Source: an uncultured Bacteroidales bacterium (GTDB lineage: Bacteria > Bacteroidota > Bacteroidia > Bacteroidales > P3). Taken from it: DNA of 64,000 bases. The DNA is taken from NCBI GenBank assembly GCA_944321735.1, contig CALUMK010000002.1, positions 124,001 through 188,000 of the forward strand, written 5' to 3'. The position numbers and the translations under genes are program-made. The notes under the pieces were generated by a model, which did not search any database, was not told the DNA's origin, and saw only the letters and a program-made list of their open reading frames with translations. Every line of letters begins with the position of its first letter. Positions within the stretch are counted from its first letter, which is position 1. Below are positions 42,780 through 51,106 of the stretch, one piece after another.

Positions 42780-44492
42780 ATGAAATCAATAGCTTTGCTA
42801 TGGAAGATAGGCGGCTCATGCATTGCCATGGCTTTTGTCTTGTTTTCGTCTTGTTCGGATGATGCATACGACTTGAAGAATCCGGTAGACAAGACCGTGG
42901 AGATAGGCGGCGACAGTCTCTATTTCCCGTTAGGGACAACTCAGATGTTCACGCTCGACAAATTGTTGGGGGAAGGCGCTTTTGAGGGAGTACTGCAATT
43001 GAACGAGGACAGCTGTTATGTGCTTCGTCCCAAGCCGGAAGAAACTTCGCTCGCTTTGTCGGCATTGGATTCGAAGCTTTTGCAATTCGAAGCCGTGGAA
43101 GCCGAGCAGAATCTGGGGCTTGCTTTCGGTTCGGGGACGGTCGCGATGCTGGATGTCCCGGTGGAATTGGAATTGGTGTTGCCGGATGTGCCATCGGCTG
43201 TCCGGTCTTTGCAGTCGGTTCGTTTTCAAGACGCGGCGATGGAGTTGAGTCTGGAATTCCCGTCCTTGCCGGCAGGCATGGAGCTTTCCCTGTTGCATCC
43301 TGCCTTGCAATTGCACTTTCCCGAATCATTGGTTTTTGCCGAAGATGCCGGTTTGAGTAGCGGGAATACGCTGTCGATTCAGGCTTTCAATACGACTTCG
43401 GGATTTTCTTTGCAGTTGCCGTTGGAATCATTGGAGACATCCGATTTCCCTGTCCGGGATGGTCGGTTGTCGATTCCGTTGACCTTGCGGTTGGGAGGAA
43501 GCATTTCAGTGCTTGAAGGGACGGTCGTTTCAGAGATGGTGGAAGCTGTTTTCCATTGTCGTTTGCATCGATTGGAGCCGGAGTCGGCAGAAGGCGTGTT
43601 CAGTCCGGATCTGCCTGTATGGAATACGGATTTGGACATGGGCGTGATTCCGGATGCTTTGCAGAATCCGGGGGCGAATTTGGATTTTGAAAGGCCTTAC
43701 ATCTTGGTATCTTTGGACTGCAATGCGGATATTCCGATGAATGCCGATTTGGAATTTGTTCCATGGAGCGAAGATGCCGACTGGTCTTCCTCCCGGCAGC
43801 AAGCCCGGATTCACTTGCCCGCCATTTCAGAACGGGTGGATGGGCCATTGGATTTCTATCTTTGCAATAATCCGGATTTGGTACCGGAAGGGGGGATTTT
43901 CGTAGAAACCGATGTGCCTGAACTCTTTCGCCATATGCCGGATTTGGTGTTGGTGAATGTCAGGATGGAATCCGATACGACGAGGCTTCATACGTATTCT
44001 TTTGTAGATGAGTATCACGCAGATGTGGCAGTGCATATCGATATTCCTGTCGTGTTCGGGGAGGAACTTTTCCTTCCTTTCGGGGATACATTGATGAACA
44101 ATATTCCGGAATCTTTGTCGGTTTATATGGAGGAGGATGCCTTGGTGATTTACGGAGAGTCTATCAATACTTATCCGATGGACATGGCTATCAGTTTGAT
44201 GCTGCTGGATGCCGATCACCGGGTATTGCCCCTTGAGACGGGAGAACCTCAGATATTGGATGCCTCGACTGATGGCAAGCCGGTCCGTGTTCCCGTAGAA
44301 TACAGGATTGTGGATAGCAGGGGGATTTTGGCAGCGTATCCCATGAAATATTTGTATGTGTCTTGCGAGGCTTTGTCCAATGAAGGTGCTGTTGGGTTGC
44401 CGGTTCGTCATTCTTCGTTTTTTCAAGCTTTCTTGAAATTGAAGAAGACTGGGGGCATTGCTTTCGACTTGGATGAAATTGGGGCTGAATGA
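42780..44492 (+). CDS. Large lipoprotein of unknown function
   Basis: About 570 residues. The ATG at 42780 gives a lipoprotein signal ending LFSSC (cysteine near residue 25). The mature part is beta-rich and acidic, with repeated patterns of short hydrophobic strands (DVPVELELVLPDVPSAV, LSIPLTLRLGGSISVLEGTVV, VAVHIDIPVVFGEELFLPFGDTL). It may consist of several Ig-like or jelly-roll modules; I do not recognise a named domain. The gene is followed 25 bases later by a DUF5723 barrel-like protein, so the two probably work together at the outer membrane. The function is unknown. Confidence 0.8.
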   Translation: MKSIALLWKIGGSCIAMAFVLFSSCSDDAYDLKNPVDKTVEIGGDSLYFPLGTTQMFTLDKLLGEGAFEGVLQLNEDSCYVLRPKPEETSLALSALDSKLLQFEAVEAEQNLGLAFGSGTVAMLDVPVELELVLPDVPSAVRSLQSVRFQDAAMELSLEFPSLPAGMELSLLHPALQLHFPESLVFAEDAGLSSGNTLSIQAFNTTSGFSLQLPLESLETSDFPVRDGRLSIPLTLRLGGSISVLEGTVVSEMVEAVFHCRLHRLEPESAEGVFSPDLPVWNTDLDMGVIPDALQNPGANLDFERPYILVSLDCNADIPMNADLEFVPWSEDADWSSSRQQARIHLPAISERVDGPLDFYLCNNPDLVPEGGIFVETDVPELFRHMPDLVLVNVRMESDTTRLHTYSFVDEYHADVAVHIDIPVVFGEELFLPFGDTLMNNIPESLSVYMEEDALVIYGESINTYPMDMAISLMLLDADHRVLPLETGEPQILDASTDGKPVRVPVEYRIVDSRGILAAYPMKYLYVSCEALSNEGAVGLPVRHSSFFQAFLKLKKTGGIAFDLDEIGAE

Positions 44493-44517
44493 TGCAGTTT
44501 TCCTATAGAATCGATTG

Positions 44518-46008
44518 ATGATGAAGAGACTGTTTGTTATGCTTGTTTTGGGGACCATGGCATGGGCTTCGGTTCGGTCGCAGTCCCCGGTATCAGGGAT
44601 CGAGTATTTCCAGCCGGGGTATAGCTACCGTCATTTGCTGAATCCGGCTTTTGTCCCTTTATGCGGTTATGTGGGGATTCCGGTTTTGGGTAATCTCAAT
44701 GCCAGCGTGGGCAGCAATATGGGACTTTCGACCTTGCTATATCCTTTGTCGGACGGGAGTCTGGGTACTTTCATGCATCCGGAAGTGGATGCCGATGCCT
44801 TTATGAAAAAAATCCATAGGCGGAATTATGCGGGCATGGATTTCCAGACAGCTCTGTTGTCTGGAGGATGGTTTATGGGAAAATCCTTTTGGAACGTGAA
44901 TGTCTCGGTAAGAGGAATGTTGCAGATGGGATTGCCTTACGAGTTTTTTGAATTTGCCAAGAAAGGAATGCAGGGGAATCCTTCGGAATACACGATGGAA
45001 AATCTGGAGTTCTCTGCCAGAGCCTATCTGGAGTTAGCTGTTGGTTATGCTCGTCCGATTCACCCGGATATAACGGTTGGCGGTAAGTTCAAGTTCTTGG
45101 TGGGGTTGACAGAGATGGAATTTCGTGCGGAACGTGTCGATGCTTATTTGAGTGAAGATGCCTGGAAGGTCAACAGTTCGGCTGATTTCCAGGTATTCGG
45201 CCGGTTGATTGATCCGGATTGGCCAGATCGGCAAAGTCTTCCTTATTTGACATTGGGTGATGTGCGGCCGTCTGGATATGGGATAGCGGTGGATATGGGG
45301 GCGGAATACCGTCCGTCTTTCCTTCCCGGTCTTCGTTTCTCGCTATCCTTGCTCGATTTGGGTTTTTTGGCGTATCCCGCTCAGGACATAACGCGGTATT
45401 CGGCTTCTGGCGAAGTTCAGTATGATGGTCTGGAAGAAATCGGTCCCGGATTGGATGTGGAGGAGGCGATAAAGAATACGTTGGACGATATGTTTTCGAT
45501 GTTTGATTTTGGGAAGACGGACGTGGAAAAATCGGTTGGCCGGATGTTGAATCCAGTCCTGAACATGGGCGTGGAATATGCTTTATGGAACAATCGTTTT
45601 AGTGTCGGGCTGTTGAATACGACAACCTTCCATCACTGCTATACGGAGAATGAATTGTCGGTGGTGGCCAATCTTCGGCCGGTGCGTTGGTTTTCGTTCT
45701 CGCTGGCCTATTCGTTCCTTGCCGGTGCGAACGGTCTCGGCTGGGCATTGAATTTCAGTCCGGATGTAGGGCTGAACCTGTTTTTGGCATCCAATTACCT
45801 TCCTTTGTCGGTTAGCCCTCAGCTGATTCCTCTCAAGCGGGCTCATGTCGATATACAGTTCGGGTTGGTTGTCCCATTGGGAAGGAACAGGTTGGCCATC
45901 GAAGACAAGAATCCTATGGATGTGAATGTTTTTCCATATACTCCGAAAGATTCCTTCGGTGGATGGAAGCAGGCCGGGCAGAAAGGCAAGAAAGTGAAGA
46001 TAAGATGA
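44518..46008 (+). CDS. DUF5723 family outer-membrane protein
   Basis: About 496 residues with a signal peptide (ends SVRSQSP). Family-like features are HLLNPAFVPLCGYVGIPVLGNLNASVGSN near the N terminus, DFQTALLSGGWFMGKSFWNVNVS, LELAVGYARPIHPDITVGGKFKFLVGL, and late barrel-like strands ending NPMDVNVFPYTPKDSFGGWKQAGQKG. Such proteins are widespread in Bacteroidota and probably form outer-membrane barrels, but no function is assigned. Two ATGs (44518, 44521) are possible. The stop TGA overlaps the queE ATG (ATGA), so the two are translationally coupled. Confidence 0.82.
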   Translation: MMKRLFVMLVLGTMAWASVRSQSPVSGIEYFQPGYSYRHLLNPAFVPLCGYVGIPVLGNLNASVGSNMGLSTLLYPLSDGSLGTFMHPEVDADAFMKKIHRRNYAGMDFQTALLSGGWFMGKSFWNVNVSVRGMLQMGLPYEFFEFAKKGMQGNPSEYTMENLEFSARAYLELAVGYARPIHPDITVGGKFKFLVGLTEMEFRAERVDAYLSEDAWKVNSSADFQVFGRLIDPDWPDRQSLPYLTLGDVRPSGYGIAVDMGAEYRPSFLPGLRFSLSLLDLGFLAYPAQDITRYSASGEVQYDGLEEIGPGLDVEEAIKNTLDDMFSMFDFGKTDVEKSVGRMLNPVLNMGVEYALWNNRFSVGLLNTTTFHHCYTENELSVVANLRPVRWFSFSLAYSFLAGANGLGWALNFSPDVGLNLFLASNYLPLSVSPQLIPLKRAHVDIQFGLVVPLGRNRLAIEDKNPMDVNVFPYTPKDSFGGWKQAGQKGKKVKIR

Positions 46009-46625
46009 GGATGAATACAGGAAAGAATGCGCTACTTCCGGTAGTGGAATGTTTTTATTCGTTGCAGGGCGAAGGCGCTCATGCAGGCTGGCCGGCTTTT
46101 TTTATCCGTTTGGCCGGCTGTCGCAATGCTTGCAGCTTTTGCGATACCAAGGAGTCCTGGAGCGAAGAAGGATATCCTCGGCTCAGCCCGGAGGAATTGG
46201 CAAAGAAGGTATTGGCGTCAGGAGCGAAGGCCTGCGTATTGACAGGAGGCGAGCCCTTGTTGCACGATTTGACGGCATTGTGCCGCTGTTTGAAGGATGC
46301 CGGGATTGATCTTTGGTTGGAGACTTCCGGATCCGAACCTTTGTCCGGGCAGTGGGATTGGGTCTGCCTTTCTCCCAAGAAAGGCATTCCGGTAGATGGC
46401 AGCTGTTATGCGGCGGCTTCGGAATTGAAGGTGGTGGTGGAAAGCCCGGCCGATTTCGTTTTTGCCGAAGAACAGGCCGGAAAAGTAGGGGCGCATTGCC
46501 TTTGCTATTTGCAGAGCGAATGGAGCGTTTCATCGGATATGTTGCCGGGCATACTTTCCTATATTATGCGGTATCCAGGCTGGAAACTTTCGTTGCAACA
46601 GCATAAAATATTGAATGTTAGGTGA
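46005..46625 (+). CDS. queE: 7-carboxy-7-deazaguanine synthase
   Basis: A 206-residue radical SAM enzyme that converts 6-carboxy-tetrahydropterin into 7-carboxy-7-deazaguanine, a precursor of queuosine. VVECFYSLQGEGAHAGWPAFFIRLAGC leads into the [4Fe-4S] motif CxxxCxxC as CRNACSFCDT. VLTGGEPLLHD is the SAM-binding GGEP motif, and LETSGSEPL and LSPKKGIP follow. The start overlaps the preceding stop by four bases. No other que gene lies nearby. Confidence 0.93.
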   Translation: MRMNTGKNALLPVVECFYSLQGEGAHAGWPAFFIRLAGCRNACSFCDTKESWSEEGYPRLSPEELAKKVLASGAKACVLTGGEPLLHDLTALCRCLKDAGIDLWLETSGSEPLSGQWDWVCLSPKKGIPVDGSCYAAASELKVVVESPADFVFAEEQAGKVGAHCLCYLQSEWSVSSDMLPGILSYIMRYPGWKLSLQQHKILNVR

Positions 46626-46664
46626 TTTTTGTCTGCGGACTGCTATGGTGGATTCTGTTTCCCG

Positions 46665-46692
46665 GCGAGAGATCCGACTCTCGATCTTTTTT
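46665..46692 (+). terminator. Intrinsic terminator of queE
   Basis: CGAGAG / CTCTCG stem followed by ATCTTTTTT, 40 bases after the queE stop and directly before the next promoter box. Confidence 0.75.
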
Positions 46693-46694
46693 GC

Positions 46695-46702
46695 TAAATT
46701 CG
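46695..46702 (+). promoter_or_regulatory. Candidate -7 box TAAATTCG, almost touching the start codon
   Basis: TAAATTCG (TAnnTTTG with one C) ends five bases before the ATG at 46707, which implies a leaderless or nearly leaderless mRNA for the large surface protein. Confidence 0.45.
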
Positions 46703-46706
46703 CCCC

Positions 46707-49292
46707 ATGATAGTAAGAACCGGTTTTCGACGGACGCTGATATTGCTCCTTCTCTTGGCAAGTTTCTGCTTGAGACTGTACGGCACGCATCAAAAGGCTG
46801 CAGAATTGATTGTGGAGCATGTTTCCGGTTATACCTACAAGGCTAAGCTCTATACATATACCTTTACGCAGACCGATGTGGACCGGCCTCAGCTCGAGAT
46901 TGGCTGGGGAGACGGTACGACCACTATTCTGACCCGTTCCCGGGAAGTGACACTGGATAACGATACGAAGCTGAATTATTATGAAGGGACGCATACGTAT
47001 GCGGGACCAGGGACTTATACATTGTATATGGAAGACCCCAATCGCAATTCCGGGGTGGTCAATGTGCCCAACAGCGTGTTGACATACATGTATATTTCGA
47101 CGACGATTACGATAAGCCCTTGGTTGGGGGAGGGCAATAGCAGCCCTGTCACGACAAGAAGCCCGGTGGACGATATGGCCTGCTTGGGACGTCGTTACGA
47201 GCATAACCCGGCTGCTTATGACCCAGATGGGGACAGCCTTTCGTATCATTTGATACCGTGCCGGGGCGAAGGAGGAGAATCGATACCCGGTTATACGTAT
47301 CCAGCTGCGAGCGACACCTTTATGATTGACCCTTATACCGGCACGCTGGTATGGGATGCCCCGATGGCGCAGGGAGAGTACAATGCGGCGATATTGATCG
47401 AGGAGTGGCGCAATAAAATCAAGATAGGGGATGTGACCAGAGATATGCAGATTATCGTCCGGGCTTGCGAGAATCTCCCTCCTTCGATAGAATGCGATGA
47501 ATCCTATTGTGTGACAGCCGGGCAGACTTTGATGTTCCCTGTATGGGTTTTGGATCGAGGACGGAACAGGCTGAAGCTTGAAGTTTCGGGCGAGGTGATG
47601 CAAGGAGGCGTCAGAGCCGGTCTCCAGACGGTTTATTCCGGCGAGGATTCGGCATTTTATTTCTTTTATTGGAATACCTCTCTTTCCGATTCCAGGGATA
47701 AGGAATATATGCTGTATTTGCGGGCTGAAGACGATGGGGATCCGGCTTTGAGTTCGGTCAAGATTGTCAGAGTGAAAGTAATGGCGCCGCCTTCTGTTTT
47801 CGAGGAGCCAAGGATAGAAGAGGATGGGTTTTATCTGACATGGACAGCGAGTGTGAGTCCTCATGCGGCTTCTTACGAGTTGTATCGCCGGGATTGTTAC
47901 CGGAAAGAGCCTGTTTACGATTCGTGCCAGGTCGGCATAGGGGATGATACTTACCGGCTGGTGGCGGACTTGCCCTTGGATCAACCTTATTATTTCGATT
48001 CGGACGTGCTGGAAGGACGGGAGTATTGCTATCGGCTGCTGACCCGTTTCCCGGATGGGGATATGAGCAAGCAGTCGGATCCGGTTTGCTTGCAGTTGCG
48101 TAATATACATCCTCTTTTGACCAAGGTCGATGTGCTTTCTACGGATGAAGTGCAAGGACGGATGGCGGTGGAATGGGTTGCGCCGGAGGATTTGGATACA
48201 TCGCGGGAATGGACTTATAGCCTTTATGCAGGGATTTCTCCCGACAGCCTGTTTTTCGAGGCGTCATTTCCTTTTGCCGAAAGGGTCATATACCAGGATT
48301 CCGGTCTGAATACGGTTCGCCATCGTTATTTTTACCGGGTTGCCATGGATTCCGTGCCCGGATTGCAAGCTTCTTCGGTTTATTTGAAGGCGGAAGGTCT
48401 GACGCATCGGATCCGGCTTGACTGGGATTTGGAGCATCCCTGGATGAATTACAGGTATGATGTTTATCGTTACGAAGATTCTGTGGGAGGATTTTGTTTG
48501 ATAGGAAGTTCCGAATCATCCTTTTATGATGATACGGAAGTGAAGGTGGACAAAGAATACCGCTATTATGTGGAAGCGGTAGGAGGCTATGGTTCGCAGG
48601 CAATACCTGACACATTGTACAACAGATCGAATATTGCCGGGGCAATGGCTATGGAAGGACTTCCTTGCCAGCCATGGTTGGATTTGGCCAATTCTTCGTG
48701 TTCCCCTTTGTCAAATACCTTGGTTTGGGATTTTGACAGTCTTTTCTTGTTTTCGGGGATTGTCGATACGGCTTGGTCTGCAGCGGAAAGGGACGAGTGC
48801 GAAGCTTCGGTATCCTATTACGAAGTTTTCCGGAAAAACGCCGTGGACATGGATTACGAGTGGCTGGCCACCGTGGAGGATAAAGAATATGTCGATAACG
48901 ATCCGGGTTCTTTGTTTTGTTGGTATTATGTGGTGGCAGTCAACGAGTCGGATATGGCAGGGATGCCCAGCAACGAGGTCTTTGCGGACAATTGGGATTG
49001 TTTTTCATTTGAATTGCCGGATGTGTTTACTCCCAATGGGGATAGCTATAATGAGACTTGGACTGCTATCGACCCCTTGCATATCGATCACTTCCATGTC
49101 AAAGTTGTCAACCGTTGGGGGGTAACGGTCTTTTCTTCTTCGGATCCGGAATTTTCCTGGAATGGGAAGGTCAACAATACGGGAGCGGACTGCCCGGACG
49201 GTCCCTATTTTTATGTGGCAGAGTTTGAAGTCCGTGCAGAAGGGAAGACGTTTAAGAAGGTTCAGTCTGGGAGTGTTTCCATTTTGAGATAA
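46707..49292 (+). CDS. Large surface protein with gliding-motility (CHU_C) type B sorting domain
   Basis: An 861-residue exported protein with a signal peptide (about 1-25). A PKD-like or IPT-like segment with GWGDGTTTILTRSREVTL follows, then an Ig-like region with DPDGDSLSYHLIPCRGEGGESIPGYTYP. Three or more fibronectin type III-like modules come next (for example about 355-450, 460-560 and 580-660). The end, FELPDVFTPNGDSYNETWTA...HFHVKVVNRWGVTVFSSSDPEFSWNGKVNNTGADCPDGPYFYVAEFEV, is the gliding-motility-associated C-terminal domain that directs type B type IX export. Its partner may be a PorP/SprF-type protein, not seen here. The function is unknown (adhesin-like). Confidence 0.85.
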   Translation: MIVRTGFRRTLILLLLLASFCLRLYGTHQKAAELIVEHVSGYTYKAKLYTYTFTQTDVDRPQLEIGWGDGTTTILTRSREVTLDNDTKLNYYEGTHTYAGPGTYTLYMEDPNRNSGVVNVPNSVLTYMYISTTITISPWLGEGNSSPVTTRSPVDDMACLGRRYEHNPAAYDPDGDSLSYHLIPCRGEGGESIPGYTYPAASDTFMIDPYTGTLVWDAPMAQGEYNAAILIEEWRNKIKIGDVTRDMQIIVRACENLPPSIECDESYCVTAGQTLMFPVWVLDRGRNRLKLEVSGEVMQGGVRAGLQTVYSGEDSAFYFFYWNTSLSDSRDKEYMLYLRAEDDGDPALSSVKIVRVKVMAPPSVFEEPRIEEDGFYLTWTASVSPHAASYELYRRDCYRKEPVYDSCQVGIGDDTYRLVADLPLDQPYYFDSDVLEGREYCYRLLTRFPDGDMSKQSDPVCLQLRNIHPLLTKVDVLSTDEVQGRMAVEWVAPEDLDTSREWTYSLYAGISPDSLFFEASFPFAERVIYQDSGLNTVRHRYFYRVAMDSVPGLQASSVYLKAEGLTHRIRLDWDLEHPWMNYRYDVYRYEDSVGGFCLIGSSESSFYDDTEVKVDKEYRYYVEAVGGYGSQAIPDTLYNRSNIAGAMAMEGLPCQPWLDLANSSCSPLSNTLVWDFDSLFLFSGIVDTAWSAAERDECEASVSYYEVFRKNAVDMDYEWLATVEDKEYVDNDPGSLFCWYYVVAVNESDMAGMPSNEVFADNWDCFSFELPDVFTPNGDSYNETWTAIDPLHIDHFHVKVVNRWGVTVFSSSDPEFSWNGKVNNTGADCPDGPYFYVAEFEVRAEGKTFKKVQSGSVSILR

Positions 49293-49571
49293 ACGCATTT
49301 ATAGCGGCATCTACTTTGTTGCGAGCCTTGTCCAAGTCGGTCACATACGGAAGTATGCTCCCTCCTTGGCCAGCGGCTCGACGCCTCGTAGCTGCTCGCT
49401 ATAAATGCGTTTCTCATATTGAGCGGCATCTACTTTGTTGCGAGCCTTGTCCAAGTCGGTCACATACTTGAGTATGCTCCCTCCTTGGCCAGCGGCTCGA
49501 CGCCTCGTAGCTGCTCGCTATAAATGCGTTTCTCATATTGAGCGGCATCTACTTTGTTGCGAGCCTTGTCC
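49291..49571 (+). repeat. Tandem array of palindromic elements F, 119-bp period
   Basis: Two full units and a partial third (repeat points 49303, 49422 and 49541). Each unit reads AGCGGCATCTACTTTGTTGC, then GAGCCTTGTCCAAGTCGGTC, ACATAC, a triplet, then GTATGCTCCCTCCTTGGCCA, GCGGCTCGACGCCTCGTAGC, TGCTCGCTATAAATGCGTTT. In the first unit AAACGCATTTATAGC at 49291 pairs with GCTATAAATGCGTTT. The third unit breaks off after GCCTTGTCC. The first unit starts inside the stop codon of the preceding gene. The triplet in the core differs between units (GGA, TTG). The 301 bases between the flanking genes are almost entirely this array. Confidence 0.92.
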
Positions 49572-49593
49572 GGCAGAGTCCCCTATGGATTTA

Positions 49594-51105
49594 TCAAAAG
49601 ACCGAATAGATGAAAGGTTCGCTGCTGGCATGTTCTTTGAAGAGAATTAAAAGGACAGCGATAGCCAGGGTAATCAGGAACTGGAGCCAGCGGGGAGATT
49701 GGCAGAAAAGGCGTTCTGATTTTCTTTTGAGACGTTCCGGCACAAGAATGACAAGGATGAATGCCAAAAGCAGCAAGGCAAGGCAAACGTGCTGCTGGCA
49801 GATAAGAAGCGGCCTTGACCAATCCATGGGGCTGAACAGGCCGAGAAACATCTCGGCTGCGTTCTGCAAGTTGGGCGAGCGGAACAGGATCCAGCTGAGA
49901 CTCACCAATTGGAATGTTATGAACCATCCAAGGAACCGCCAGAGGCGGGATTTCTCTGCTTGATGCTGCCATCCGGTAGCTTTTTCGAGGCATAATAAAA
50001 GACCGTGAATCCCACCCCAGAGCAAGAATCCCATTCCAGCGCCATGCCAGAATCCGGCCACAAGCATGGTGGTCATCAAAGCTATGCCGCAACGTGCCAT
50101 GCCATGGCGATTGCCTCCGAGTGGAATATAGAGGTAGTCCCGGAACCAGCTGGAGAGCGAGATATGCCAACGTCTCCAGAACGAGGTCAAGGAAGAGGCT
50201 TTGTACGGTGTCCGGAAATTCTCGGGAAGCTGGAACCCAAAGAGGGCGGCAATACCGATGGCAATATCGGTATAACCCGAAAAATCGCAATAAATCCGGA
50301 AGCTGAACGCATAGACAGCCATCCATTTTTCTATCGGGCTGAATGATTCCGGTTCGGCGAAGACCGGGGCAGAGACATGCAAGGATATATAATCGGCAAA
50401 TACGATTTTTTTGACCAGTCCCATCAGAATCAGGAAAAGTGCGGAAGAAAATTCCTTGACACTGAGCATATAGTGTTTTTGCAATTGAGGCATGAATTGC
50501 CCGGCTCGGACAATAGGGCCGGCAACCAACTGCGGGAAGAAACAAAAGTAGAAGCTGAAATCGCCCAGGTTCTTGGTGGCGTGGATTTGGCCTCGCTTGA
50601 GGTCGATGAGATAGCTTATTGCCTGGAAAGTGAAGAAAGACAGTCCAATAGGGGGTATGAGCTTTTCTATGTGGAAAATTCCGTTTTCCATCGGGTTGGA
50701 TAGGAAGGAAGCGGAAAAATAGTCGATGGCTGGCAGGCCGGTATCGAACAGGGCATTGAAAACCTGTGTGAAGAATGCGCTGTATTTAAAGATGCCAAGG
50801 ATGATGAGATTGGCCATGATACCGAGTGCCATCCAGTTTTTCTTTTGCTTCTGCGGCGCGGTATCGATTTGGATCCCGATGCCGAAGTTCAGGATGATGG
50901 AGAGCAGGAGGATAAAGATGAAATAGCCTCCTGTTTTGTAATAAAAGAAAAAGCTGCAAGCCAGCAGGAATGTGTTGCGGATTTGCGGTTTTTTGTAGCA
51001 GAGGCAGAATCCCGCCAGCGTGACTAGCAGGAATAACCAGAAATCCAGGCTGGTGAACAGGAAACTGCTTTGCGTATGGGTCAGGAACTGCAACAAATAA
51101 TCCAT
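49594..51105 (-). CDS. MBOAT-family O-acyltransferase (AlgI/PatA-like)
   Basis: A 503-residue membrane protein with about ten or more transmembrane segments. Its MBOAT region has SYLIDLKRGQIHATKNLGDFSFYFCFFPQLVAGPIVRA, FWRRWHISLSSWFRDYLYIPLGGNRHG and VAGFWHGAGMGFLLWGGIHGLLL, which includes the invariant histidines. In AlgI, PatA and DltB systems such a protein passes acyl (usually acetyl) groups across the inner membrane to an SGNH partner that decorates a polysaccharide or peptidoglycan. Here the gene directly upstream encodes an SGNH-like protein, with a single base between them, and a lytic transglycosylase precedes that, pointing to peptidoglycan as a possible acceptor. Confidence 0.9.
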   Translation of the reverse strand: MDYLLQFLTHTQSSFLFTSLDFWLFLLVTLAGFCLCYKKPQIRNTFLLACSFFFYYKTGGYFIFILLLSIILNFGIGIQIDTAPQKQKKNWMALGIMANLIILGIFKYSAFFTQVFNALFDTGLPAIDYFSASFLSNPMENGIFHIEKLIPPIGLSFFTFQAISYLIDLKRGQIHATKNLGDFSFYFCFFPQLVAGPIVRAGQFMPQLQKHYMLSVKEFSSALFLILMGLVKKIVFADYISLHVSAPVFAEPESFSPIEKWMAVYAFSFRIYCDFSGYTDIAIGIAALFGFQLPENFRTPYKASSLTSFWRRWHISLSSWFRDYLYIPLGGNRHGMARCGIALMTTMLVAGFWHGAGMGFLLWGGIHGLLLCLEKATGWQHQAEKSRLWRFLGWFITFQLVSLSWILFRSPNLQNAAEMFLGLFSPMDWSRPLLICQQHVCLALLLLAFILVILVPERLKRKSERLFCQSPRWLQFLITLAIAVLLILFKEHASSEPFIYSVF

Positions 51106-51106
51106 G

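Noticed and set aside
49291-49571. CRISPR array
   Set aside because: The repeat unit is 119 bases, units follow without unique spacers and each is itself a palindrome; no cas gene is present.
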